DNA of 64,000 nucleotides from Rhodobacter sp. (lineage in GTDB: Bacteria > Pseudomonadota > Alphaproteobacteria > Rhodobacterales > Rhodobacteraceae), in NCBI GenBank assembly GCA_020637555.1, contig JACKKF010000004.1, positions 248,001-312,000 on the forward strand, read 5' to 3'. This document shows positions 1-8,118 of this stretch, one piece after another. The notes beneath the pieces were generated by a model. The model was not told where the DNA came from. It ran no database searches and worked only from the letters and a program-made list of their open reading frames with translations. The first letter of the stretch is position 1. The number at the start of each line of letters is the position of its first letter. Position numbers and translations under genes: made by a program.

Positions 1-238
1 AGCCCACAAGCGTCGCGTCGTGCAGGCCCTCGGCCTGGATCAGATCGCGCAGCAGGGACACACCGCCGGCCATGTCCGGCGCATGCCCGGTCGTGCCGCC
101 ATGGCCGGGCAGGTCGGGGGCCAGGCTGGCGGCGCCCAGCCGCCCGGCGACCGGTGCCCAGATTGCCCCCGTCATCGTCCAGCCATGCAGGAAGATCACG
201 GGCGGACCCGCGCCCCAGCGATGCAGGCGGACCCTCAC
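1..238 (-). CDS. Alpha/beta hydrolase, N-terminal part (truncated by window edge)
   Basis: About 79 codons are visible, read leftward and running off position 1. The protein begins VRVRLHRWGAGPPVIFLHGW and continues with a DLPGHG segment, the classic start of an alpha/beta hydrolase fold: strand, HG oxyanion-hole motif, then the conserved D-x-PG-H-G. The GTG start overlaps the TGA of livM (GTGA, positions 235-238), so the gene is translationally coupled to the end of the liv operon. The nucleophile serine lies outside the window, so the substrate is unknown. Its position next to an amino/organic-acid ABC transporter and near aromatic catabolic genes makes an ester, enol-lactone or meta-cleavage product hydrolase plausible; that part is inference. 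Confidence 0.75.
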   Translation of the reverse strand, partial: MRVRLHRWGAGPPVIFLHGWTMTGAIWAPVAGRLGAASLAPDLPGHGGTTGHAPDMAGGVSLLRDLIQAEGLHDATLVG

Positions 239-1284
239 CGCGTGCCCCTGAGCCTGCCGACGATGCCGGTGGGGAAGAAATAGACCGACAGGATGAACAG
301 CACGCCCAGCCACAGCAACCAGCGATCCGGGCTGAGCAGATCGGGGATCAGGGGCAGCGCCGAGGTCGCCTCGGACAGCCCGCCCATCAGTTCCTTGAGA
401 TAGTTCTGGGCCAGAACGAAGATCGCCGTGCCGACGACCGCGCCATACATCGTGCCCATGCCCCCGATCACCACGATCAGCAGGATGTCCATCATCAGTT
501 CCATGCCCAGCGTGGTCGACGGGCCGACATAGCGCAGCCAGATGGCGAACAGCGATCCCGCCAGGGCCGCGATCATCGCCGACAGGCAGGTCGCCACGGC
601 GCGATAGACGACGACCCGATAGCCGATCGCCTCGGCGCGAAAGGCGTTTTCGCGGATGGCCAGCATCACCCGGCCAAAGGGCGAGTTGACGATCCGCAAC
701 ATGACCAGGAACAGCGCCAGGCACCCGGTAAAGACCAGGTAATAGTTCAGGATCTTCCCGGTGATGCGCAGGCCGAACACCTCGCCCATGCGGAAGGCCG
801 GGGTCAGTTCGCGCGGGATCCGCAGGTTCATCCCGTCCTCGCCGCCGGTATAGGCCGACAGCTGGCTGACCAGCACCGCTACGGCCGAGGCGATCGCCAG
901 CGTGATCATCGCAAAGAAGATCGCCCGCACCCGCAGGGACAGCAGCGCCACCAGCAACGCGACGATCCCCGCCGCGATCAGTCCCGCCAGGGCGCCCAGG
1001 GCCAGCGCGTCATATCCGGGCCCCATCCGGTCCGCCGCGATCGCCACGCCATAGGCGCCCATGCCGAAGAACATGGTGTGCGCGAAGCTGACGATGCCGC
1101 CATAGCCCAGCAGCAGGTCATAACTGGCGACAAGGACAATCACCACGCAGATGCGTGCCGCGGTTTCCAGGCTGCGCGAGCCGGGAAAGAGAAACGGCGC
1201 AAAGGCCAGTGCCAGCAGGATCAGCGCCAGCAACAGGGCCAGCACGCGGCTTCTGGGGGCGTCGCCGGAAAGCAGTCGCATCAT
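235..1284 (-). CDS. livM: Branched-chain amino acid-type ABC transporter permease LivM
   Basis: A 349-residue, very hydrophobic inner-membrane protein with many transmembrane segments and the LivM-type core (YDLLLGYGGIVSFAHTMFFG near residues 55-75, and a late VVIGGMGTMYGAVVGTA segment that matches the cytoplasmic coupling loop of the family). In the family it pairs with LivH to form the membrane channel of a HAAT-type importer. It lies 109 bp downstream of livH and its stop overlaps the start of a hydrolase. Many HAAT systems next to aromatic degradation genes carry aromatic acids rather than branched-chain amino acids, so the substrate is open. Confidence 0.93.
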   Translation of the reverse strand: MMRLLSGDAPRSRVLALLLALILLALAFAPFLFPGSRSLETAARICVVIVLVASYDLLLGYGGIVSFAHTMFFGMGAYGVAIAADRMGPGYDALALGALAGLIAAGIVALLVALLSLRVRAIFFAMITLAIASAVAVLVSQLSAYTGGEDGMNLRIPRELTPAFRMGEVFGLRITGKILNYYLVFTGCLALFLVMLRIVNSPFGRVMLAIRENAFRAEAIGYRVVVYRAVATCLSAMIAALAGSLFAIWLRYVGPSTTLGMELMMDILLIVVIGGMGTMYGAVVGTAIFVLAQNYLKELMGGLSEATSALPLIPDLLSPDRWLLWLGVLFILSVYFFPTGIVGRLRGTR

Positions 1285-1393
1285 GGTCTGGGACCTCGGT
1301 CGTCGAAAACGGGGGCGGTGCGGGGGCAGGGGCGGTCCAGGGCGACGGCCAGCGGACCGCCACCACGCGCCGGGCGAAGGAACACGGGCGCGC

Positions 1394-2431
1394 TCATCCT
1401 TTCGCCTTGACCACGGGCACCATGCCCATCGGTCGCCACATCAGGATCGCCACCATCAGCGCGATGTTCGAGATCAGCGCCAGTTTCGGTTCCAGAAAGG
1501 CCGCGTAATTCTGCACCAGCCCGACTGTCAGGGCGCCGATGAAGCAGCCTTCGACCGATCCCAGCCCGCCGATGATGACCACGATGAACACCAGGATCAT
1601 GATCTCGTTGCCCATGGGCGCGGTGATCACCTCCTGATAAAGCGCCCACATCACGCCGCCCAGCCCGGCCAGCGCCGACCCGGCGACAAAGACGCCGACG
1701 AAAACGCGGGTGATGTTGTAGCCCATCGCCTGCACCATTTCGGGGTTCTCGACCCCGGCGCGCACGATCAGACCCAGCTTCGTGCGCCTGAGCACCAGCC
1801 TGAGCGCCAGGAACACCGCCAACCCGACCGCCACCGCCAGCACGCGGTATTTTTCCAGCGCGGCCCCGGCAAAGGTGAACGCGCCTTTCAGCGTCTCGGG
1901 CCGGGCAATGACGATCTCGTGGCCGCCCCAGATCACATAGATCAGCTGTTCGGCCACGATCAGCCCGCCCATCGTCACCAGGATCTGCTTCAGGTGGCTG
2001 CCATAGACCGGCCGCACGATCACCCGCTCAAAGGCCCAGCCCATGCCGCCGGTGACGACCATCGCCGCAAGAACCGCGCCCGCCACGGCCAGCAGGTTCA
2101 GCAGAAGCGACGGCGCGCCGGTCATCGCCCCCAGCGCCAGCAGCACCGAGGTGCCGACGAACGCCCCGAACGAGATGAACGCGCCGTGCCCGAAGTTGAT
2201 GACATCCATCAGGCCGAACACCAGCGTCATGCCCGAGGCGATGACAAAGATCATCATCCCCATCGCCAGCCCCGAGACCGTGAGCGTCAGCCACGACGAG
2301 GTTGCCGGAATCGCCAGGAAGCCCAGCAGGATCAGCACCGGCACCAGCAGCACCGGCAGCCAGGGTTTCAGGCGTTCGGCCAGGGGCAGGCGGGTGATCG
2401 TGGGGGCGTGGGAGGGGGCCGTGTTGCTCAT
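1394..2431 (-). CDS. livH: Branched-chain amino acid-type ABC transporter permease LivH
   Basis: 345 residues starting MSNTAPSHAPTITRLPLAER; an open frame continues upstream but only as the antisense-like shadow of livF, so the ATG at 2431 is used. It overlaps the livF stop (ATGA). The LivH hallmark ASGMTLVFGLMDVINFGHGA is present around residues 70-90, and the second conserved block IGGLGSVEGCFIGAL near the C-terminus is the coupling helix region. Multiple transmembrane helices. With LivM it forms the translocation pore; LivF and LivG energise it. Substrate unknown. Confidence 0.93.
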   Translation of the reverse strand: MSNTAPSHAPTITRLPLAERLKPWLPVLLVPVLILLGFLAIPATSSWLTLTVSGLAMGMMIFVIASGMTLVFGLMDVINFGHGAFISFGAFVGTSVLLALGAMTGAPSLLLNLLAVAGAVLAAMVVTGGMGWAFERVIVRPVYGSHLKQILVTMGGLIVAEQLIYVIWGGHEIVIARPETLKGAFTFAGAALEKYRVLAVAVGLAVFLALRLVLRRTKLGLIVRAGVENPEMVQAMGYNITRVFVGVFVAGSALAGLGGVMWALYQEVITAPMGNEIMILVFIVVIIGGLGSVEGCFIGALTVGLVQNYAAFLEPKLALISNIALMVAILMWRPMGMVPVVKAKG

Positions 2432-3149
2432 GCGCTTTCCATCTTCAGGCCCATCAGGCGCTCTTGCAGGGTGGTGTCGCCGGCCAGGTCCGCCATGGTG
2501 CCGGTCCAGGTGATCCGGCCGTCGTCCATGACCGCGACATGATCGCCCAGCGCGCGGGCCAGGGAAAAGTTCTGCTCGACCATCAGGATCGAGGCGCCGC
2601 GTTCCTTCAGATCCTTGAGGGCCCGTGCCAGGGTTGCGACAATGGCCGGGGCCAACCCTTTCGAGGGTTCGTCGATCAGGTAGAGTTCCCGGTCCTCGAT
2701 CATCGCGCGGGCGACCGACAGCATCTGTTTCTGGCCACCGGACAGCGTGCCGGCGGGCGAATGCCAGAAGGTCCTGAGCGCGGGAAACGCCGCAAAGATC
2801 CACTCCAGCCGCTCGGGGATCGGTTGACCGGACAAGGCGGCCAGGCGGATGTTCTCCTCGACCGTCAGATCGGAAAAGATGCCCATGTCCTCGGGCACGA
2901 AACCGATGCCGCGCCGTGCGATCTGCGCCGGGTTCAGGCCCTGGATATGCGCCCCGTCCAGCAGGATTTCACCGGCATGGGGCTGCCACAGGCCCATGAT
3001 CGTGCGCAAGGTCGTCGTCTTTCCCGCGCCGTTGCGGCCCAAAAGCATCGTCACCAGCCGCGCGGCACCACCAGATCGACGCCGTGCAGGATGTGATATT
3101 GGGCGATGTCGGTCTTGACGCCGGTCAGCGTGAGGATCGGTTCAGACAT
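2428..3149 (-). pseudogene. livF: ABC transporter ATP-binding protein LivF, interrupted by an apparent one-base frameshift
   Basis: The expected protein is split across two frames. Reading left from the ATG at 3149 (MSEPILTLTGVKTDIAQYHI...) gives a normal LivF N-terminus that stops at TGA 3051-3053 after PRGW. The rest begins in the next frame at GTG 3054 (VTMLLGRNGAGKTTT, Walker A) and continues with signature LSGGQKQMLSVARAM and Walker B LYLIDEPSKG to 2428. Adding one base in the GGCTGG stretch near 3055 restores PRG-x-VTMLLGRNG, giving about 240 residues, the usual LivF length. The first ATG overlaps the livG stop by 8 bp. Either a recent mutation, a sequencing error, or (less likely) recoding. 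The downstream half alone lacks the first beta strands but keeps Walker A, so it may be partly stable. Confidence 0.8.
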
Positions 3150-3906
3150 CGGTCAGTTCCTTGCCCAGATAGGCCTCCTGCACCACGTCCGAGGCCATCA
3201 CCTCGGCCGGGGGGCCGTCGGCGACCAGCGCCCCGTTGTGCAGGACGATGATCCGGTCGGCCAGGCTGCGGATCACGTCCATCTTGTGTTCGACCAGCAG
3301 GACGGTGGCCTGCGCGTCGGCCTTGATCCCGGCGATCAGGTCCAGGATGACGGGCGCTTCCTCGACCGACATGCCGGCGGTCGGTTCATCGAACATGAAG
3401 ACGCGCGGTTTCAGCGCGATCATCGCCGCGACCTCGAGCTTGCGCTGATCGCCGTGCGACAGGGCCGCGACGGTCTGATTGGCCAGATGGGTCAGGCGCA
3501 CGCGCTCCAGCACCTGTTCGGCCTGGTCGATCAGATCGCGGTGACCCTGCGCCATGGTCCACAGGTTGAACCCGCGCCGCGCCCGCGCCTGCACCACCAG
3601 ACGCACGTTTTCCAGCACCGTCAGGCGCGGAAACAGGTTGGTCAGCTGAAAGGCCCGGCCCAGGCCGGCCTCGGTCCGGGCGGATACCGGCAGGCGGGTG
3701 ATGTCCTGTCCCAGCAGTTCGACGCGGCCGGCAGTGGCGCGGATCTGGCCCGAGATCAGGTTGAAATAGGTGGTCTTGCCCGCCCCGTTCGGCCCGACGA
3801 TGGCGGTCAGCTCCCCCGGCGTGAAGGCGCAGGAGACGGCATCGACGGCGACATGGCCGCCAAAGCGCACGGTCAGGTCATGCGTGACCAGCGAGGGTTG
3901 CGGCAT
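3142..3906 (-). CDS. livG: ABC transporter ATP-binding protein LivG
   Basis: 254 residues from MPQPSLVTHDLTVRFGG; the longer open frame upstream lacks family similarity. Walker A is GPNGAGKTT near residue 36, the signature is the LivG-typical LSHGDQRKLEVA, and Walker B is VFMFDEPTAGMS. It ends with the LivG-style tail VVQEAYLGKEL. It hydrolyses ATP on the cytoplasmic face of the LivHM pore as partner of LivF. It sits 105 bp after livJ, with a strong hairpin in between (3965-3991), and its stop overlaps the livF start. Confidence 0.94.
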   Translation of the reverse strand: MPQPSLVTHDLTVRFGGHVAVDAVSCAFTPGELTAIVGPNGAGKTTYFNLISGQIRATAGRVELLGQDITRLPVSARTEAGLGRAFQLTNLFPRLTVLENVRLVVQARARRGFNLWTMAQGHRDLIDQAEQVLERVRLTHLANQTVAALSHGDQRKLEVAAMIALKPRVFMFDEPTAGMSVEEAPVILDLIAGIKADAQATVLLVEHKMDVIRSLADRIIVLHNGALVADGPPAEVMASDVVQEAYLGKELTDV

Positions 3907-3964
3907 CGGGCACCTCGGGCGGAACGTGAGGACGGGAAAACGGTTCGAGAGACGGTTCGGAAGA

Positions 3965-3991
3965 CGGGGCGCCACGCGGCGCGGCGCCCCG
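3965..3991 (-). other. Stem-loop between livJ and livG
   Basis: Perfect 9-bp inverted repeat CGGGGCGCC / GGCGCCCCG with a 9-nt loop and no U-tract. It lies just after the stop of the binding-protein gene and before the ATPase and permease genes. Such hairpins commonly protect the 3' end of the upstream message or cause partial termination, giving more binding protein than membrane components. That role is inferred from position. Confidence 0.6.
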
Positions 3992-4011
3992 GAAACGGAG
4001 AGTCCCGGCGA

Positions 4012-5190
4012 TCAGCGCGTGTTGCGGATCGGGATATCCATCATGTCGGGCGTGATCTCGCGCACCAGTTCCGGGATCGCCCATTCCACGTTCGGATCGA
4101 CACGGATGCGGAAGTGATACATCGACTGCATCGCCTGGTGATCTTCGGGGCGGAACCACATCTCGCCCTTGGGGGTCTGGAAGTGCATCCCTTCCATCGC
4201 CGCGATCAGCTCTTCGGTATCGGTCGAGCCGCCGGTGGCGCGCAGGGCCTCGACCACGGCGATGCCCGCGGCCATGCCGCCTGCGGTGAAGAAGTCGGGC
4301 GGCGTGCCGAAGCGCGCCATGTGCTGTTCCACCAGCCAGTCGTTCACCGGGTTGTGCGGGATTTCATAGTAGTAATAGGTCGCGCCTTCCATCCCCGGGA
4401 AGTCCTTGTAGGCGACCAGCGCGGGCAGGATGTTGCCGCCCGTGGCCAGATGGATGCCAAAGCGTTCGGGATCCATCGCCTCGATCCGGCCCATCGGGTT
4501 GCCGCCACCGGCCCAGATCACGAACAGGCGGCGGTCGCCCTCGTGTTCTTGCAGCGCGTTGAAGATGCGCTCGGCCGCGGCGGTGAAATCGGTGGTGTCG
4601 GTGGGGACGTATTCCTCATGCACCAGTTGCGCGGGCGTGCCGGCCAGCGCCTCGCGGAAGGCGGCGATGCCGTCGCGGCCAAAGGCATAATCCTGCGCCA
4701 GCGTGGCGACGACCGTGCCCTCGTTGCCCAGCGCGATCGCGTTCGAAATGGCGTCCTGGCTGGAGTTGCGGCCGGTGCGGAAGATGTAGCGGTTCCAGTC
4801 GCTGCCGGTAATCGAATCGGCCACGGCGGGTTCGACCAGCAGGATGCGTTCGTATTCCTCGGCCACCGGCAGCATGGCCAGCGCAACGCCCGAACTGGTC
4901 GGACCGATGGCAATGGCGGCGTCGTCGTCGCCAAACGCCTGCGCCAGCAGGGCGCGACCCAGGTCAGGGCGCAGCTGGCTGTCGTATTCGGTGACCACCA
5001 GGTCATTGCCGTCCACCTGCATGGTGCCGTTGGTGGCGTATTCCAGGCCCAGCATCAGGCCGGTCTGGCTCTGCGCGGCATAGGCCTCGAGTGCGCCGGT
5101 CATGTCGTGAATGTGGGCGATGCGGATCTCGTCGGCCATCGCGGGGGCGGTGGCCAGCGCGGCGAAAGCGGCGCTCAGAAGCAGTCTCAT
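4012..5190 (-). CDS. livJ: ABC transporter periplasmic substrate-binding protein (LivJ/LivK family)
   Basis: 392 residues with a clear signal peptide (MRLLLSAAFAALATAPAMA, cleavage after about residue 19). The mature protein starts DEIRIAHIHDMTGALEAYAA, the beta-strand plus Thr-Gly ligand loop typical of type I periplasmic-binding Peripla_BP_6 proteins; family blocks such as IGPTSSGVALAM and the TYYYYEIP stretch follow. A good ribosome-binding site GGGAGG lies 5 bases before ATG 5190. First gene of the liv operon; divergent from a fumarylacetoacetate hydrolase-family gene. The related urea/amide and aromatic-acid binders share this fold, so the ligand is not assigned. Confidence 0.9.
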   Translation of the reverse strand: MRLLLSAAFAALATAPAMADEIRIAHIHDMTGALEAYAAQSQTGLMLGLEYATNGTMQVDGNDLVVTEYDSQLRPDLGRALLAQAFGDDDAAIAIGPTSSGVALAMLPVAEEYERILLVEPAVADSITGSDWNRYIFRTGRNSSQDAISNAIALGNEGTVVATLAQDYAFGRDGIAAFREALAGTPAQLVHEEYVPTDTTDFTAAAERIFNALQEHEGDRRLFVIWAGGGNPMGRIEAMDPERFGIHLATGGNILPALVAYKDFPGMEGATYYYYEIPHNPVNDWLVEQHMARFGTPPDFFTAGGMAAGIAVVEALRATGGSTDTEELIAAMEGMHFQTPKGEMWFRPEDHQAMQSMYHFRIRVDPNVEWAIPELVREITPDMMDIPIRNTR

Positions 5191-5223
5191 GGTAACCTCC
5201 CAGTCGCAAACATGAACGATGAG

Positions 5224-5236
5224 TCATGTTTCATGA
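5224..5236. promoter_or_regulatory. Palindrome TCATG-TTT-CATGA in the livJ / FAH-family divergent promoter
   Basis: A perfect 5-bp inverted repeat with 3-base centre, set in an AT-richer 185-bp intergenic region between two divergent genes. The flanks also contain CATGAA and GATGAGTCATG, so several CATGA half-sites cluster here. A regulator operator is likely from position; no regulator gene adjoins it in the window. Confidence 0.35.
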
Positions 5237-5375
5237 ATGGATGCCTGCGACCGGGTCTTGTGTCAAGGGTCCATTGCCTTTGGGGCTGACATTGCCGCCG
5301 GACTGGGCCATACCAAAGGCAGGACAGAGCGGAGTCGACGATGCGGCGGACAACCTTGACAAACGGGCCTGCGAC

Positions 5376-6074
5376 ATGAGCGCGACCCTGTTCCCCGTGC
5401 CGCCGGTTCCCGTTGTCGCGGTGCGCGGCGAAAGCGCCGGCTACCCGGTGCTGCGGGTGTTCTGCGTGGGACGCAACTATGCCGCCCACGCGGCCGAGAT
5501 GGGGGTCGAGGTCGATCGCGAGGCGCCGTTCTATTTCACCAAGTCGCCGGCCCATGTGGTGCCCTCGGGCGTGACGGTTCCCTATCCGCCCGGCACCGAG
5601 GATTACCATCACGAGATGGAACTGGCCTTTGCGCTGGGCGCCCCGCTGTTTCGGGCATCGCGCGAACAGGCTGCGGCGGCGATCTATGCCTATGGGTGCG
5701 CGCTGGACATGACGCGGCGCGATTTGCAGGGGCAGGCCAAGGACAAGCGTCGCCCCTGGGACCTGGGCAAGGATTTCGAAAACGCGGCCGTGCTGGCCGA
5801 AATGACGCGCGCGGCGGCGTTCGGCCCGGTCGGCGGGCAACGCATCCATCTGACGGTCAATGGCCAGACCCGGCAGGATTCCGAGTTGTCGCTGATGATC
5901 CACAGCTGCGTGGACGTGCTGGTCCATTTGTCACGGTACTATCACCTTGGCCCGGGCGACATGATCCTGACCGGCACGCCCGAGGGCGTCGGCCCGGTTC
6001 ATCCCGGCGACGTGCTGGAAGGGGGCATCGACGGGCTGACGCCGGTGCGGTTGACGATCGGCGCGGCGGACTGA
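5376..6074 (+). CDS. Fumarylacetoacetate hydrolase-family protein (likely fumarylpyruvate or acylpyruvate hydrolase)
   Basis: 232 residues from MSATLFPVPP; the open frame extends upstream but the family similarity begins here. FAH-fold motifs are clear: FCVGRNYAAHAAEMG, YFTKSPAHVVPSG, the metal-ligand pair HHEMELA, then the third-ligand region YGCALDMTRRDLQ, and LTGTPEGVGPV near the C-terminus. Enzymes of this length and motif set hydrolyse fumarylpyruvate or other acylpyruvates. The next gene encodes a zeta-class GST isomerase, 38 bp downstream, so the pair fits the last two steps of gentisate degradation: maleylpyruvate to fumarylpyruvate, then to fumarate and pyruvate. A homogentisate role is less likely because FAH of that route is longer. 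The ring-cleaving dioxygenase is not in the window. Confidence 0.85.
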   Translation: MSATLFPVPPVPVVAVRGESAGYPVLRVFCVGRNYAAHAAEMGVEVDREAPFYFTKSPAHVVPSGVTVPYPPGTEDYHHEMELAFALGAPLFRASREQAAAAIYAYGCALDMTRRDLQGQAKDKRRPWDLGKDFENAAVLAEMTRAAAFGPVGGQRIHLTVNGQTRQDSELSLMIHSCVDVLVHLSRYYHLGPGDMILTGTPEGVGPVHPGDVLEGGIDGLTPVRLTIGAAD

Positions 6075-6112
6075 CAGCGTGCGGCGCCGATCAGGCAGGA
6101 AACGGGGGCATC

Positions 6113-6754
6113 ATGCGGTTTCACGGATATTTTCGCAGTTCCAGCAGTTATCGTTGCCGGATCGCGTTCAACCTAAAGGGACTGTCCTATGACTTTGTGC
6201 CGGTGCATCTGGTCAAGGACGGTGGCCAGCAGAGAGGCGCGGCCTATCGGGCGCTGAACCCGCAGGGGCTGGTGCCCACGCTTGAGGTCGACGGACATGT
6301 CCTGACGCAATCGCCGGCGATTCTGGAATGGCTGGAGGAAGCGCACCCCACACCCGCGCTGCTGCCCGAGTCCGTCATGGACCGCGCCGCGGTCCGTGCC
6401 TTTTGCGCGGTCATCGCCTGCGAGATTCACCCGCTGCAGAACCTGCGCACGCTGCAATACCTGGAAGAAACCTATGGGCAGGGGCTGGAAGGCAAGGAGG
6501 CCTGGTGCCAGCGCTGGATCGGCGACGGTCTGGCGGCGTGCGAGGCGCTGCTGGCGCGACGGCCCGCGACCCGGTTCGCGTTTGGCGACACCCCCGGCAT
6601 GGCCGAGGTCTATCTGGTGCCGCAGTTGTTCTCGGCGCAGCGGTTCAAGGTGGACACCACGGCCATGCCGCGCCTCAGGCAGATCGCCGCCGAATGCGCG
6701 ACGCTGGACGCCTTTGTTGCCGCCCTTCCAGCGCGTCAGCCCGACGCGGAATAA
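6113..6754 (+). CDS. Zeta-class glutathione S-transferase: maleylpyruvate / maleylacetoacetate isomerase
   Basis: 213 residues. The N-terminal thioredoxin-like domain carries SSSSYRCRIAFNLKG near residues 8-22, the zeta-class SSCSxRVRIALxLK block, followed by LNPQGLVPTL and the glutathione-binding QSPAILEWLEE. A helical C-terminal domain follows (EIHPLQNLRTLQYL), also typical of MAAI enzymes. It isomerises a cis ring-cleavage product with glutathione as cofactor. Directly follows the FAH-family gene in the same direction, so both are probably co-transcribed. maiA versus nagL cannot be decided from sequence alone. Confidence 0.88.
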   Translation: MRFHGYFRSSSSYRCRIAFNLKGLSYDFVPVHLVKDGGQQRGAAYRALNPQGLVPTLEVDGHVLTQSPAILEWLEEAHPTPALLPESVMDRAAVRAFCAVIACEIHPLQNLRTLQYLEETYGQGLEGKEAWCQRWIGDGLAACEALLARRPATRFAFGDTPGMAEVYLVPQLFSAQRFKVDTTAMPRLRQIAAECATLDAFVAALPARQPDAE

Positions 6755-6771
6755 GTGCAGGGATATAATAT

Positions 6772-6783
6772 GACCGAGCGGTC
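6772..6783. promoter_or_regulatory. Inverted repeat GACCG-AG-CGGTC upstream of dctP
   Basis: Perfect 5-bp arms with a 2-base centre, 18 bases after the stop of the GST gene and about 160 bases before dctP. This shape is common for TetR-family operators. No TetR gene is in the window, so the regulator is unassigned. Confidence 0.35.
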
Positions 6784-6863
6784 GATAAATTTCCCTTGCA
6801 TGAATCATTTTCACATGGAACCTTGCGGCTGCAATGACCTCGTCGGTCTGGCCGGGCCGCAAA

Positions 6864-6882
6864 ATTGTATTGGTAATATAAT
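6864..6882. promoter_or_regulatory. Imperfect palindrome ATTGTAT-TGGTA-ATATAAT in the dctP promoter
   Basis: 7-bp arms with one mismatch, in the most AT-rich part of the 187-bp gap before dctP and about 60 bases before its start. Likely overlaps a promoter -10 region or an operator. Inference from position and symmetry only. Confidence 0.35.
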
Positions 6883-6941
6883 GCGTCCTGTGCCACAGTT
6901 TGCAACATAATGCCAGCTGGTGTCTTTGGGAGGAGAAACAG

Positions 6942-7979
6942 ATGACCAAGCGCAGAACCGTTCTGGGATTGATGGGGGCAGCCGCCGCGATGGCGCTGAC
7001 CGCCGGCGCCGCCCAGGCGCAGGAATATACCCTGCGGATGCACCAGTTCCTGCCGGCTCAGGCCAACGTGCCGCGGCTGGTGCTGGATGTCTGGGCCGAC
7101 AACGTCGAGCGCGACTCGGGCGGTCGTATCCGTGTCGAACGCTACGCCTCGATGGCGCTGGGCGGCACGCCGCCGGAACTGATGGACCAGGTGATGGACG
7201 GCGTGGCCGATATCATCTGGACGGTCAACGGCTATACCCCCGGCCGTTTCCCGCAAACCGAGGTTTTCGAACTGCCGTTCTTCGTTTCGGACGCGCGCGC
7301 GGCTTCGGCGGCGCTGTGGCAGATGTATGAAGAGCACATGCAGGAAGACTTCGCCGGCGTGCACATGCTGGGCATGTGGGTGCACGGCCCCGGCATCTTC
7401 CACACCTCGAGCCCGGTGCATCATCCGTCGGACCTGCAGGGCATGAAGATCCGCGGCGGTTCGCGCGGCGTGAACGACCTGCTGGGCCTGGTCGGCGCCG
7501 AGGCGATCGGCCTGCCGGTTCCGGCCATTCCGGAAGCCCTGCAGCGCGGCGTGATCGACGGCACCACGATCCCGTGGGAAGTGACCACCTCGCTGCACGT
7601 TGCGGAACTGGTGCACAACCATACCGAATTCGAAGGGCCGGGCCTGTATACGCTGACCTTCTCGTTCGCGATGAACCAGGACGCCTACGACAACCTGCCG
7701 GCCGACCTGCAAGAGGTCATCGACCGCAACTCGGGTCTGGACTTCTCGATCTTTGCGGGCGGCACCCAGGCCGATGCCGACGGCCCGGCGCGTCAGGTCG
7801 CTGTCGATGCGGGCAATAACATCATCACCATCTCCGAGGCCGACGCCCAGGAATGGCGCGATGTGGTGACGCCGCTGTATGACACCTGGACCGCCGACAT
7901 GGCCGACCGGGGCATCGACGGCAACGCGCTGATCGCCGAGGCCCGCCAGCTCATGGCGGATTACGAAGCGGCGCACTGA
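6942..7979 (+). CDS. dctP: TRAP transporter solute-binding protein (DctP family)
   Basis: 345 residues with an export signal MTKRRTVLGLMGAAAAMALT and an AQAQ cleavage region near residue 26; the KRRTVLG start could also serve as a Tat signal. The mature part has DctP features: YTLRMHQFLP, MDGVADIIWT, KIRGGSRGVNDLLGLVGAEA and the conserved QRGVIDGTTIPWE. A strong ribosome-binding site (GGGAGGAG) is 8 bases before ATG. In TRAP systems this protein captures an organic acid in the periplasm for the DctQM membrane pair. Given the gentisate-like genes upstream and the feruloyl-CoA synthase downstream, an aromatic or other carboxylate ligand is likely; this is inference. Confidence 0.92.
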   Translation: MTKRRTVLGLMGAAAAMALTAGAAQAQEYTLRMHQFLPAQANVPRLVLDVWADNVERDSGGRIRVERYASMALGGTPPELMDQVMDGVADIIWTVNGYTPGRFPQTEVFELPFFVSDARAASAALWQMYEEHMQEDFAGVHMLGMWVHGPGIFHTSSPVHHPSDLQGMKIRGGSRGVNDLLGLVGAEAIGLPVPAIPEALQRGVIDGTTIPWEVTTSLHVAELVHNHTEFEGPGLYTLTFSFAMNQDAYDNLPADLQEVIDRNSGLDFSIFAGGTQADADGPARQVAVDAGNNIITISEADAQEWRDVVTPLYDTWTADMADRGIDGNALIAEARQLMADYEAAH

Positions 7980-8004
7980 CGGCGACGACACTCGCCTGGT
8001 GACG

Positions 8005-8029
8005 GGGGCGCGGCCGCTGGCTGCGCCCC
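8005..8029 (+). other. Stem-loop between dctP and dctQ
   Basis: An 11-bp stem (left arm GGGGCGCGGCC, right arm GGCTGCGCCCC, one G-U pair) with a 3-nt loop, followed by CTTCC rather than a long U-run. A second GC-rich inverted repeat (CCGGGCC...GGCCCGG) follows near 8044-8063. Position directly after the binding-protein gene suggests transcript stabilisation or attenuation. Confidence 0.6.
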
Positions 8030-8118
8030 TTCCACTCAGGGGGCCGGGCCGGCGGCGGCCCGGGCGCCTGGCATCGGCAAGACGCGCGGGGTCCGCGGGT
8101 TGCAACGGAAACGGGACG

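Noticed and set aside
3106..5289. 727-codon open frame on the plus strand over livG and livJ
   Set aside because: It is the antisense shadow of real minus-strand genes; high GC keeps antisense frames open. The minus strand has signal peptide, Walker motifs and ribosome-binding sites.
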